Positions 27,493-35,532 of a stretch of 64,000 nt of DNA are shown in pieces. A model generated the notes under the pieces. That model ran no database searches. It saw nothing but the letters and a program-made list of their open reading frames with translations, and was not told the DNA's origin. The stretch comes from CAWFGW01 sp963849955 (GTDB taxonomy: Bacteria; Bacteroidota; Bacteroidia; Cytophagales; JAAEPT01). The stretch's first letter is position 1. Each line of letters begins with the position of its first letter. Location: contig CAWKJU010000014.1 in the NCBI GenBank assembly GCA_963849955.1, forward strand, positions 1-64,000. The letters are read 5' to 3'. A program made the position numbers and the translations under genes.

Positions 27493-28091
27493 TCCAACGT
27501 CTGGATTAAATGCTGAGCATCTTGTTTGACAAAGTCAATTACAGGAGCCAACGAATCATTTTTATTTGCGGTAGAAAAGTAGATTACACCACGTAAGAAG
27601 TTAGTGGTTGAATCGTGTACAAAAAACTGATATTGACTAGGCACATCACCTTCTAAAGTGATTGTGGTTAAATGGTTACCATTCGGTAGTGTTCCTATCT
27701 CTGGTGTAATGCCATAGGCTTTCACATCGTGACCATAAGCCAAACGGTAAGCTTCATTAATGTAACTATCCAATGAATCTGAATTGCCGTTAATCGCCTT
27801 ATAGGTAATGTGAATCGAAGAATTTAATTCAGGGTATTTTAAAATCTTATATAATTTCTTTTTATCACTGTAAGAAGAAGCTGTGTCATCCCATGCCAAA
27901 GCATGAACAGAATATTCAAAGGAGTAAGGCTTGTCCGATTCGTTAAGAAGTTGATATTTTTGCTCTGGTAATTCAATAAAATTTAATCCTTTTGGTTTTG
28001 GTTTATAATCACCACCACAACCAATTACCAAAACGAGTATTGTTAATAATAATGCGTACTTAGTCTTCAAAATCAAGTTCTTTATTTTCAT
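27480..28091 (-). CDS. gldD: Gliding motility lipoprotein GldD
   Basis: Lipoprotein of 203 aa. The signal peptide ends in a lipobox LVIGC with the lipidated cysteine at residue 25. The mature protein starts with the GldD hallmark YKPKPKGLNFIELPEQKYQ. GldD is required for gliding and T9SS function in Flavobacterium; its exact biochemical task is not settled. The ATG overlaps the end of gldE by 32 nt; TTG codons shortly downstream could also start it and still leave a signal peptide. The gldE-gldD order is the standard one. Confidence 0.92.
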   Translation of the reverse strand: MKIKNLILKTKYALLLTILVLVIGCGGDYKPKPKGLNFIELPEQKYQLLNESDKPYSFEYSVHALAWDDTASSYSDKKKLYKILKYPELNSSIHITYKAINGNSDSLDSYINEAYRLAYGHDVKAYGITPEIGTLPNGNHLTTITLEGDVPSQYQFFVHDSTTNFLRGVIYFSTANKNDSLAPVIDFVKQDAQHLIQTLEWKN

Positions 28092-29412
28092 TAATTTCTA
28101 TTCTAACTCGCTTAATTCGTTTTGTATTTACCGACTCAATAATGAAGTCAAACTTACCAAAAGGAATACTTTCGCCCACGTTTGGCATACTTGAGTTTAA
28201 CTCCAGCAGCAAACCACCTATTGATTCGCTTTCTCCTCTAGCCTCATCAAACTCATCTGGACGCAAGTTAAGAACTTTTATCACATCATGAAGTTGCGTT
28301 TTGCCTTCAAACACATACACATTATCGCTTATCTTTTTGTATTCGATTTCATCCTCATCAAACTCATCGTTGATTTCTCCAACGATCTGTTCAATAACAT
28401 CTTCTAATGTAATTAAGCCTGAGGTGCCCCCGTACTCATCCACGACAATTGCCATGTGTACCCGCTTTTCTTGAAAGTTTCGAAGTAAATCATCTATCTT
28501 TTTACTTTCTGGGATAAAATACGCTTCTCTTAAAAGGTTTTGCCAATTAAAATTTTCGTCTTGATTGACATAAGGAAGCAAATCTTTTACATATAAAATT
28601 CCTTTAATGTTATCGATTGTTTCATCATAAACAGGAATCCGTGAGAAGCCAGACTTATTAATTTTATCCATCAACTGGTGAAAATCAATCGTGTTATCAA
28701 TCCCCATCACATCAATTCTGGCAATCATCACTTGGGTGACTGAGATCGTACCAAAGTTGATAATTCCTTTCAAAATACCTCTCTCTTCTTCTGAAGTTTC
28801 CTTGTTATCAGAAGTTGCTATTTCTATCGCTTCATTCAAATCCTGTACAGAAACCTGGTAACCTTTTCGCACAATCCTCGATTCAATAATGTTAGAGCTA
28901 GCGATTAAGAACCAACTTATAGGACTAAACACCTTATTTGCCACTATAAATGGATACGCCATTGCTCGCGCAAATATCATCCCTTTTTGGTTTGCATATA
29001 TTTTTGGAATCACTTCTCCATAAAATACGATAAGAAATGTAATGATAATAGGCCCCGAAATGTTGAGTAAATTAGCTGGATCTTTTGTTCCAGCGATTTC
29101 CCAAATCACAAAGGTAGCAAGTGTGACAAAAGCCACATTGACCAAATTATTGAAAATCAATATAGAGGCTAACAGCTTTCTCGGATTTTGCAAAAGCTTA
29201 TAAATTCGTTGATCACTGCTTTTTTCGCTTGTAGCACAGTCAGCAATTTGCGAACCTGTAATAGAAAAAAAAGCTACTTCAGAGCCGGAAATTAAGGCTG
29301 ATAGTAATAACAATATTGCCATTATACCACCACTTACAGCAATATAAGTGGTATCTATAGTGTCCAGCAACATTAAAAAACTAAAGGGGTCGGGATCTAT
29401 CGGGGTTTCCAA
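28060..29412 (-). CDS. gldE: Gliding motility-associated protein GldE (CNNM/CorC-like)
   Basis: A 450-aa membrane protein. An N-terminal DUF21/CNNM domain with about four hydrophobic segments (about 20-190, including SALISGSEVAFFSITGSQI) is followed by a CBS-domain pair (about 215-340; VVDEYGGTSGLITLEDVIEQIVGEI is the family signature stretch). A CorC_HlyC domain (about 355-440) closes the protein. Relatives are linked to Mg/Co transport, but GldE is named from its genetic tie to gldD in flavobacteria. Located between ssb and gldD, as is usual in the phylum. Confidence 0.92.
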   Translation of the reverse strand: METPIDPDPFSFLMLLDTIDTTYIAVSGGIMAILLLLSALISGSEVAFFSITGSQIADCATSEKSSDQRIYKLLQNPRKLLASILIFNNLVNVAFVTLATFVIWEIAGTKDPANLLNISGPIIITFLIVFYGEVIPKIYANQKGMIFARAMAYPFIVANKVFSPISWFLIASSNIIESRIVRKGYQVSVQDLNEAIEIATSDNKETSEEERGILKGIINFGTISVTQVMIARIDVMGIDNTIDFHQLMDKINKSGFSRIPVYDETIDNIKGILYVKDLLPYVNQDENFNWQNLLREAYFIPESKKIDDLLRNFQEKRVHMAIVVDEYGGTSGLITLEDVIEQIVGEINDEFDEDEIEYKKISDNVYVFEGKTQLHDVIKVLNLRPDEFDEARGESESIGGLLLELNSSMPNVGESIPFGKFDFIIESVNTKRIKRVRIEINENKELDFED

Positions 29413-29433
29413 TTAATAGAAATTAAGTTCAAC

Positions 29434-29868
29434 TTAAAACGGCAAATCGTTGGTTTCATCATCCTCTGCTGCCGCTTTCGTATTGATATTTTTTGGCTCC
29501 TCCGATGGTGCTGATGACGGTGAATTATCTCCACCTTTTCCACCAAGCATTGTCATGGTTTGCCCAACAATTTCTGTTGAATATTTTGTTACACCATCTT
29601 TATCTTCGTAGGATCGTGTTTGTAATTTTCCTTCAATGTAGACTTGACTTCCTTTTTTTAGGTATCGTTCAGAAACCTCTGCTAAACCCCTCCACAGCAC
29701 TATATTGTGCCATTCGGTTTGGTCAACACGTTCACCAGTGTTACGATCTTTGTAAGACTCAGTAGTGGCTAAAGAAAATCGAGCTACTTTCACCCCAGTC
29801 TCTAAAGCGCGAACTTCGGGATCTTTACCTAGATTGCCTACTAAAATTACTTTGTTTACTCCTGCCAT
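29434..29868 (-). CDS. ssb: Single-stranded DNA-binding protein
   Basis: 144-aa SSB that coats single-stranded DNA in replication and repair. An OB fold covers residues 1-108, starting MAGVNKVILVGNLGKDPEVR, followed by a flexible Gly/Ser/Pro linker. The acidic tip ends DLPF, the conserved docking peptide for partner proteins. It lies between mutY and gldE on the same strand with short gaps, a repair-gliding neighbourhood common in Bacteroidota. Confidence 0.96.
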   Translation of the reverse strand: MAGVNKVILVGNLGKDPEVRALETGVKVARFSLATTESYKDRNTGERVDQTEWHNIVLWRGLAEVSERYLKKGSQVYIEGKLQTRSYEDKDGVTKYSTEIVGQTMTMLGGKGGDNSPSSAPSEEPKNINTKAAAEDDETNDLPF

Positions 29869-29900
29869 AGCTTAAATTACTTTGTAAAAGATAAAATTAG

Positions 29901-30953
29901 TCAAAAATAAAATTGGACCAAAAAGTTATCGATTAAAACAGACTTAGGAAGTTCTTTTATTTTATCTAACTCATAGTACTGATACCCAGCGGATGATTTA
30001 TTATCCAACTCAACTTCCCAAAAAGTACAATAAAGCCGTTGATGCGATAAAACATGTTTTGCCTCCGCCACATGTTTTATACTTCTGATTTCACCACTTT
30101 TAATAGCACTTACCACCTCATCTGAGGAAAGCGCTTGAGTAGATTCCAGCAGAGGAAACTCATATAGTGAAGCCCATATTTCACTCATACCCCTCTTTTG
30201 AATCGCTAACATATTCCCTTGTTTAATTATTAAATAATTAAAATAGCGGTTGGTGACTTTTGTCTTTTTTAGTTTTACTGGTAATTGACCTTGCATCTCA
30301 TGGGCCCTAGCAAAACATGTAGTTGCCAAAGGACAGGAAGAACAATTAGGCTTTTTTGGGGTACACTGTAGTGATCCAAACTCCATCATCGCCTGATTAT
30401 GTAATGCTGGAGTTGCCTTATTCAGAAGTTGTTGAGCTATGGTTGTAAACTCTTTTTTTGCGACACTCGATGAAATGTCTGTTTCGACACCAAATACCCT
30501 TGCCAACACACGAAAAACATTTCCATCCACAACTGCATAGGGTAAATTAAAAGCAAATGATGCAATAGCAGCTGCAGTATAATCGCCTACTCCTCTGAGT
30601 TTTTTAATCGACTCATAGTCAGCAGGAAAAACGCCTTTATACTCATCGCGAATCAATTTGGCTGTGGTGTGCAAATTTCTGGCTCGTGAATAATAGCCTA
30701 GACCTTGCCAATCTCTAAGCACTTGTTCTTCACTGGCATTCGCCAAATCAACTAGTGTTGGATAATTAGTGACAAATTTATGGTAATACGCCATACCCTG
30801 ATCAACTCGGGTTTGCTGCAACATGATTTCCGATAACCATATATTATACGGGTTTATCGTATGTCGCCACGGCAAATCGCGTTTATGGTTTTCATACCAT
30901 GCTATAATTGTTGCTGAAATATCTTCAAGTCTGACTTTTGAAATATGCTTCAT
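29901..30953 (-). CDS. mutY: A/G-specific adenine DNA glycosylase MutY
   Basis: Removes adenine mispaired with 8-oxoguanine. At 350 aa it has the typical MutY length. An HhH-GPD domain (about 10-190) carries SEIMLQQTRV, the hairpin LRGVGDYTAAAIASFAF and the catalytic Asp in AVVDGNVFRV. A 4Fe-4S loop follows with spacing C-x6-C-x2-C-x5-C (CTPKKPNCSSCPLATTC). A C-terminal NUDIX-like domain (about 225-350) recognises 8-oxoG. Divergent from the HU gene across about 100 bp. Confidence 0.95.
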   Translation of the reverse strand: MKHISKVRLEDISATIIAWYENHKRDLPWRHTINPYNIWLSEIMLQQTRVDQGMAYYHKFVTNYPTLVDLANASEEQVLRDWQGLGYYSRARNLHTTAKLIRDEYKGVFPADYESIKKLRGVGDYTAAAIASFAFNLPYAVVDGNVFRVLARVFGVETDISSSVAKKEFTTIAQQLLNKATPALHNQAMMEFGSLQCTPKKPNCSSCPLATTCFARAHEMQGQLPVKLKKTKVTNRYFNYLIIKQGNMLAIQKRGMSEIWASLYEFPLLESTQALSSDEVVSAIKSGEIRSIKHVAEAKHVLSHQRLYCTFWEVELDNKSSAGYQYYELDKIKELPKSVLIDNFLVQFYF

Positions 30954-31056
30954 TCCGTAAAGTTGAATATTTTTTTAGTCATTTGTTTTTTATTTAGTCC
31001 TAGGGGTACTAATTTCGCAGCTTATTTGTTGTGTTAGATATTAAAATTGAAAGAAA

Positions 31057-31356
31057 GTGACTAAAGCAGAGGTAATTGCAGAGATTTCAGACAAAACAGG
31101 AATAGAAAAAACAGATGTGTCAGCAACTGTTGAAGCATTCTTTTCTGTAGTTAAGAGTTCATTGGCTGAAGGTGAAAATATTTACGTGAGAGGATTCGGA
31201 AGTTTCGTCAACAAAAAAAGAGCTAAGAAAGTAGCTCGAAACATTTCAAAAAACACGGCAATCATAATTGATGAACATTTCATCCCAAGTTTTAAGCCTT
31301 CAAAAGTTTTCGTAGAGAAAATTAAAGGAAGCTCAAAAATTAAAGACTTGAACTAA
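31057..31356 (+). CDS. HU/IHF family DNA-binding protein
   Basis: A 99-aa histone-like protein that bends DNA. It begins at GTG (TKAEVIAEISDKTGIEKTDV), the only start matching the family N-terminus. The beta-arm motif is GSF at YVRGFGSFVNKKRAKK, followed by a family-typical FKPSKVF. A charged extension of about ten residues ends the protein. No ribosome-binding site of the SD type is seen beyond GAAAGAAAG, common for this phylum. Confidence 0.93.
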   Translation: MTKAEVIAEISDKTGIEKTDVSATVEAFFSVVKSSLAEGENIYVRGFGSFVNKKRAKKVARNISKNTAIIIDEHFIPSFKPSKVFVEKIKGSSKIKDLN

Positions 31357-31388
31357 TCAGAGCTTACAAAAAATACTAATTCCCGAAA

Positions 31389-32231
31389 ATGAGAAAAAGT
31401 ACAATCATCAAGATAGTCCTCTCGTTGTCGGGAATTTTTATTGTAGCTTTATTATTTCGTCAACCAAAATTTATTGTTGAAGACGAAAAAAACGCGAGTT
31501 TAAGTGACTCATCTTCATCACAAAAAGAAGTTAAAAGCGACCCAACTCATCAATCTCCATTAGACGAAGTGGATCAACGGGCAATTAAAACCCTTACCTC
31601 CAAGTATTTAATTGAGACAGATTTAGAAAAAAAGTCTATATTTGCAGACTCAATTGGCGGATACTATCGAAAATCACTTGTTTTTGATAGCTCAGCTAAA
31701 TATTTCGAAGTTGCAGCGGAACTAAATCCTACCGCTAAAACGTTAGAAAAAGCAGCGTTGGAAATCTTTGAAGCATTCCAAAACAGTGGAACAGCGGAGA
31801 AAAGAAAACAACTAGGTCAAAAAGCGATCGGCTTTTTGGATAAAATATTGGATTCAAATTCGGAAAGAGCCGATTTACGAATAAAAAAGGCAGTGGTACA
31901 GGTATACACTGAACCTATGCCGATGGCTGGCATTAATGCATTGAAGGGAATAATAGAACAACACCCTTCCAATGTAGAAGCAAGACTTTTCCTTGGTGAG
32001 TTTCAATTTACCGTAGGAAAATATGATAAAGCTATTGAACAATTTACAGCCGTAATCGAAATCGACCCAACTGAGTTGAAAGCACTGTTGTACTTAACAG
32101 ATTGCTACTTAGCCTTAGGGCAAAAAGAAAAAGCTGAAAAGTACATCATGATATTAAAAGAACTAGAAGTGACTGACCCATATGTGAAGTCAGTTATTGA
32201 AAAGTTCGAAGCAGAGTTAAAAAAATTATAA
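31389..32231 (+). CDS. Membrane-anchored TPR protein
   Basis: 280 aa. A signal-anchor helix (about residues 7-23) precedes an acidic, Ser-rich linker. TPR repeats follow (about 55-260); the clearest is ARLFLGEFQFTVGKYDKAIE followed by LLYLTDCYLALGQKEKAEKY. TPR arrays mediate protein-protein contacts; the partner is unknown. It sits between HU and the ribosomal small protein/rng genes on the same strand, a conserved neighbourhood in Cytophagales-type genomes as far as I can judge. Start: the ATG that opens directly into the hydrophobic segment. Confidence 0.8.
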   Translation: MRKSTIIKIVLSLSGIFIVALLFRQPKFIVEDEKNASLSDSSSSQKEVKSDPTHQSPLDEVDQRAIKTLTSKYLIETDLEKKSIFADSIGGYYRKSLVFDSSAKYFEVAAELNPTAKTLEKAALEIFEAFQNSGTAEKRKQLGQKAIGFLDKILDSNSERADLRIKKAVVQVYTEPMPMAGINALKGIIEQHPSNVEARLFLGEFQFTVGKYDKAIEQFTAVIEIDPTELKALLYLTDCYLALGQKEKAEKYIMILKELEVTDPYVKSVIEKFEAELKKL

Positions 32232-32250
32232 ACATTAAACATTAAAAGTT

Positions 32251-32340
32251 ATGCCTTGCGGTAAAAAAAGAAAAAGACATAAGATTGCTACTCACAAGAG
32301 AAAGAAAAGACTTAGAAAAAACAGACACAAGAAGAAGTAA
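32251..32340 (+). CDS. 29-aa basic AURKAIP1/COX24-domain ribosomal small protein
   Basis: A 29-residue, strongly basic peptide beginning MPCGKKRKRHKIATHKRKK and ending NRHKKK. This wording is that of the tiny AURKAIP1/COX24-domain protein found throughout Bacteroidota and related to the mitochondrial small-subunit protein; it is considered ribosome-associated. It begins 19 nt after the TPR gene stop and is followed by a terminator. Too short for usual gene callers. Confidence 0.85.
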   Translation: MPCGKKRKRHKIATHKRKKRLRKNRHKKK

Positions 32341-32364
32341 TTCTTCCGTCTTTTCAATTTTTAC

Positions 32365-32387
32365 CCGAACCTAATACGTAGGTTCGG
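32365..32387 (+). terminator. Intrinsic terminator before rng
   Basis: Perfect 9-bp stem CCGAACCTA (32365-32373) with TAGGTTCGG (32379-32387), 5-nt loop, followed by TTTTCTT. It separates the HU-TPR-small protein unit from rng, though read-through is possible because rng starts 30 nt later. Confidence 0.8.
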
Positions 32388-32417
32388 TTTTCTTGTATAT
32401 ACATAAACCCCACTGTT

Positions 32418-33968
32418 GTGAACGAGTTAGTAATTAACGCGAACAAAGACGGGGTACGAATCGCATTATTAAAAGATAAAGACCTGGTGGAATGCCATGT
32501 CGAAGGAAATGATGTTAACTACGCTGTAGGTGATTTGTACCTTGGGACTATACAAAAAGTAGTTCCTGGTCTCAATGCGGCATTTGTGGATGTAGGTTAT
32601 GAAAAAGATGCGTTCTTACATTACCTCGATTTGGGTCCACAATTCCGTTCACTTACCAAGTATACTAAGTCTGTTTTAAGTAAAAAACAAAACAACTATA
32701 GCCTTAAAGACTTCAAGCTAGAGCCTGAAATCGAAAAACTTGGTAAGATTTCACAAGTACTCAATAAGAATCAAAAAGTACTTGTACAAATTTCAAAAGA
32801 ACCAATCTCATCCAAAGGTCCTCGTATCTCCTGTGATATTTCTATCCCGGGTAGATTCATTGTATTAGTGCCCTTTTCTAATACCATTAACGTATCTCGA
32901 AAAATAGCTGATAACGAGGAAAGAAAAAGATTAAAACGATTAGTTACATCTATAAAGCCAGAAAATTTTGGTGTAATTATTCGAACTGTTGCTGACGGAA
33001 AAAGTGTTCAAGAGCTAGATAAAGACTTGAAAAACTGCCTTCAAAAATGGCAAGACGCAAGCAAAAATTTGCGTACCGCTGAAGCACCAGAAAAAGTATT
33101 AGGCGAAGCCAACCGCATTTCCACTATTCTAAGAGATGTATTAAACGAATCATTCGACAGCATTGTGTTAGATAGTGAAGAAGCATACGAAGAAACCAAA
33201 ACATACATTCAGCAAATAGCTCCTGACAAGGAAAAGATTGTAAAACTCCATAATGGAAAAGCAAAACTTTTTGAAGTCAAGGGGATTGAAAAACAGATTA
33301 AGACCCTTTTCGGAAAATCTGTAAGTATGCCATCGGGAGGTTATTTAATTATTGAACACACCGAAGCATTGCATGTTGTTGATGTAAACAGTGGAAACAA
33401 ATCTGCTCAGCAAAAAGATCAAGAAAATACAGCTTTAAGTACTAACTTATCAGCTGTACAAGAAGTAGCTAGACAATTACGCCTTCGAGATATGGGTGGA
33501 ATTATTGTGGTTGACTTCATTGATATGAAAAGTGCTGAAAATCGTAAAACTGTCTATGATGCAATGCGTGAAGCAATGCAGGAAGACAAAGCGAAATCAG
33601 TTGTTCTTCCGCTTTCAAAATTTGGTTTATTACAAATCACACGTCAGCGAGTTCGCCCTGAACTAAACATTACCACAAAAGAAACATGTCCTTCTTGTAA
33701 TGGTACTGGATCTATATCAGCAAGTATCGCTGTATCCAGCATTATTGAAGAAAACATTGAATATGTGTTAACGAAACAAAACGAAAAAAGTCTTACAGTG
33801 AGTATGCATCCTTTCTTACATGCTTATTTCACAAAAGGGATTCTTTCAAAGCAGGTGAAGTGGTTCCTAAAGTATAAAAAATGGATCTCCATTCTTCCGG
33901 ACACTTCTCTAGGCTTGGTTGAGTTTCATATACACAACCAACTCGGTGAAGAAATCGAAATGCTATAA
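32418..33968 (+). CDS. rng: Ribonuclease E/G family endoribonuclease
   Basis: 516-aa Rne/Rng protein for rRNA and mRNA processing. The start is GTG (NELVINANKDGVRIALL). An S1 RNA-binding domain (about 35-135, with AAFVDVGYEKDAFLHYLDL) is followed by the 5'-sensor/RNase H-like part. Mg-binding aspartates lie in VVDVNSGNKS and GGIIVVDFIDMK. The CPSCNGTG zinc-link holds the dimer. The long C-terminal degradosome scaffold of E. coli RNase E is absent, so it resembles RNase G. A bidirectional terminator follows. Confidence 0.95.
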   Translation: MNELVINANKDGVRIALLKDKDLVECHVEGNDVNYAVGDLYLGTIQKVVPGLNAAFVDVGYEKDAFLHYLDLGPQFRSLTKYTKSVLSKKQNNYSLKDFKLEPEIEKLGKISQVLNKNQKVLVQISKEPISSKGPRISCDISIPGRFIVLVPFSNTINVSRKIADNEERKRLKRLVTSIKPENFGVIIRTVADGKSVQELDKDLKNCLQKWQDASKNLRTAEAPEKVLGEANRISTILRDVLNESFDSIVLDSEEAYEETKTYIQQIAPDKEKIVKLHNGKAKLFEVKGIEKQIKTLFGKSVSMPSGGYLIIEHTEALHVVDVNSGNKSAQQKDQENTALSTNLSAVQEVARQLRLRDMGGIIVVDFIDMKSAENRKTVYDAMREAMQEDKAKSVVLPLSKFGLLQITRQRVRPELNITTKETCPSCNGTGSISASIAVSSIIEENIEYVLTKQNEKSLTVSMHPFLHAYFTKGILSKQVKWFLKYKKWISILPDTSLGLVEFHIHNQLGEEIEML

Positions 33969-33972
33969 AACT

Positions 33973-34004
33973 AAAAAGGTCTCAAATAATTTTGAGACCT
34001 TTTT
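33973..34004. terminator. Bidirectional terminator between rng and a convergent small gene
   Basis: A 14-bp stem built on AAAAAGGTCTCAAA (33973-33986) and its complement (33991-34004), 4-nt loop TAAT. T-rich tracts follow on both strands, so it can end transcription of rng and of the gene at 34008 on the minus strand. Confidence 0.9.
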
Positions 34005-34007
34005 TTA

Positions 34008-34235
34008 TTATAAACTTTTTACTCTTTTTATTAACTCTACACACACTTCATAGTTCTCTTCGGACTCATAATGTTCTAGTAAAGTTGTTAAAAATTCTTT
34101 ATCAGTTCTGAACGGATTCGTTTCAGAAATTTTTCCTTGGTTCATAATTGTTAAGTACAAATTGAACTTGTAAGGGTCAGGATCTTGGTGAATAGAATCC
34201 GAAAGCTGTTTGATATCTAATCTTGCCATATCCAA
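34008..34235 (-). CDS. Small conserved-looking protein of unknown function
   Basis: 75 aa, not recognised. It is soluble, with no signal peptide or membrane segment, and predicted mostly helical (SDSIHQDPDPYKFNLYLTI, then EFLTTLLEHYESEENYEVC). It has its own shared terminator with rng and a 5' gap of about 85 bp from mazG, so it may be transcribed with mazG. Coding is supported by terminator placement and amino-acid composition only. Confidence 0.55.
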   Translation of the reverse strand: MDMARLDIKQLSDSIHQDPDPYKFNLYLTIMNQGKISETNPFRTDKEFLTTLLEHYESEENYEVCVELIKRVKSL

Positions 34236-34319
34236 ATGTACATAAGGTTATACTCAGATTTTCACAAATTCGACTAGATTTCTGAATTGGACGACCAACG
34301 TATGTTTTAACTACTTGAA

Positions 34320-35114
34320 TCAGGGGAAATCAACCTTCGATTCGTTCCAGATTTTGTCCATTTCTCGTAAAGTCATGTCTTGCAACTCTTTACCTTGTTC
34401 TTTTGCCTGCTGTTCAAGATAGTTAAATCGATTTATGAATTTCTTATTTGTTTTTTCCAAAGCTTGTTCAGGATCAATATTCATAAATCGCGAGTAGTTA
34501 ATTAGTGAAAATAATAAGTCTCCAAATTCTTTTTCCTTCTCAGGTCCTTCAGCTGCCTCTTTAAACTCTTGCAATTCCTCCTGAACCTTTTCCCATACTT
34601 GACTTTTATCATCCCAGTCAAACCCCGCGCCTCGTGCTTTAGATTGCACACGCACTGCTTTAGTCATCGCAGGCAACGATTTAGGCACCCCTCCCAAAAC
34701 CGTTTTATTGCCTTCTTTCTTCTTTAACTGTTCCCAGTTTTTCTTCACATCTTCTTCATTCTGCACGTCTACATCACCATAAATATGTGGGTGGCGGTGA
34801 ATCATCTTTTCACAAATACCATTCAAAACATCACCAATATGAAACTGGTTAGTTTCAGAAGCTATCCGAGAATAAAAAACAAGGTGTAACAATATATCAC
34901 CCAACTCTTTTTTTACTTCTTGAACATCGCCTTCGATTATAGCATCGGAAAGTTCATAGACTTCTTCAATAGTTAAATGTCGAATGGATTCCAACGTCTG
35001 TTTTTGATCCCACGGACAATTTAACCGCAGTTCATCCATGATGGTTAATAAACGATCAAACGCTATTAATTTCTCTTCTCGTAGCTTATCTTTTTCTGGA
35101 ATTATTTTTGGCAT
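34320..35114 (-). CDS. mazG: Nucleoside triphosphate pyrophosphohydrolase MazG
   Basis: Hydrolyses NTPs/dNTPs to monophosphate and PPi, cleansing the pool and affecting ppGpp levels. The ATG at 35114 gives 264 aa, the normal length; a longer frame to 35213 adds 33 residues unlike the family and is rejected. Two MazG domains are visible. The first has the metal-binding pattern EEVYELSDAI and then KKELGDILLHLVFYS; the second has EELQEFKEA and KEFGDLLFSLINYSRF. The family's NCPWDQKQTLESIRHLTIEE segment lies near the N-terminus. Confidence 0.93.
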   Translation of the reverse strand: MPKIIPEKDKLREEKLIAFDRLLTIMDELRLNCPWDQKQTLESIRHLTIEEVYELSDAIIEGDVQEVKKELGDILLHLVFYSRIASETNQFHIGDVLNGICEKMIHRHPHIYGDVDVQNEEDVKKNWEQLKKKEGNKTVLGGVPKSLPAMTKAVRVQSKARGAGFDWDDKSQVWEKVQEELQEFKEAAEGPEKEKEFGDLLFSLINYSRFMNIDPEQALEKTNKKFINRFNYLEQQAKEQGKELQDMTLREMDKIWNESKVDFP

Positions 35115-35269
35115 CTTGCAGTGTTTCCTTAAAAATGATAAATCTTGGAATAGATGAAAAGGAAACAAACTATTAATAGTAAAACCCGTTGCCCTAAAGA
35201 TGATTTTAATCAAATGAAACTTATCCGTTGACCGATTAGTTATTCATTAAATATACTTAAATTTACGCC

Positions 35270-35512
35270 ATGCAAAGTACGCTACTTATTACTATCGGTT
35301 TATCCATCGCCCTAGTTGCGCTGTATTTTATTTTCATGTCTGTGCGGATTTTAATTCTGAAGAATGGACAGTTCAAAGGTACCTGCGCATCACAAAGTCC
35401 TTTTTTGAGAAATGAAGGCACAACTTGTGGGTTTTGCGGTAAAGATATTGGCAGCTGTGAAAACGAAGATGAAAACGAATCAGAAGTCACTAAAGTGCTT
35501 TCTAAATTTTAA
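35270..35512 (+). CDS. Small single-pass membrane protein with Cys-rich tail
   Basis: 80 aa with one transmembrane helix (about 5-27) and a soluble tail containing four cysteines (CASQSP, CGFCGKD, SC). The CxxC could bind metal or form a redox pair; this is inference. Similar short membrane-or-secreted proteins are annotated as hypothetical in Bacteroidota. It lies 20 nt before glmM on the same strand, so the two are probably co-transcribed. Confidence 0.6.
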   Translation: MQSTLLITIGLSIALVALYFIFMSVRILILKNGQFKGTCASQSPFLRNEGTTCGFCGKDIGSCENEDENESEVTKVLSKF

Positions 35513-35532
35513 AGTTTAACTACTCGCTTCCA

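Noticed and set aside
34320..35213. Longer mazG with 33 extra N-terminal residues
   Set aside because: The extension is unlike MazG, and the ATG at 35114 gives the normal family length.
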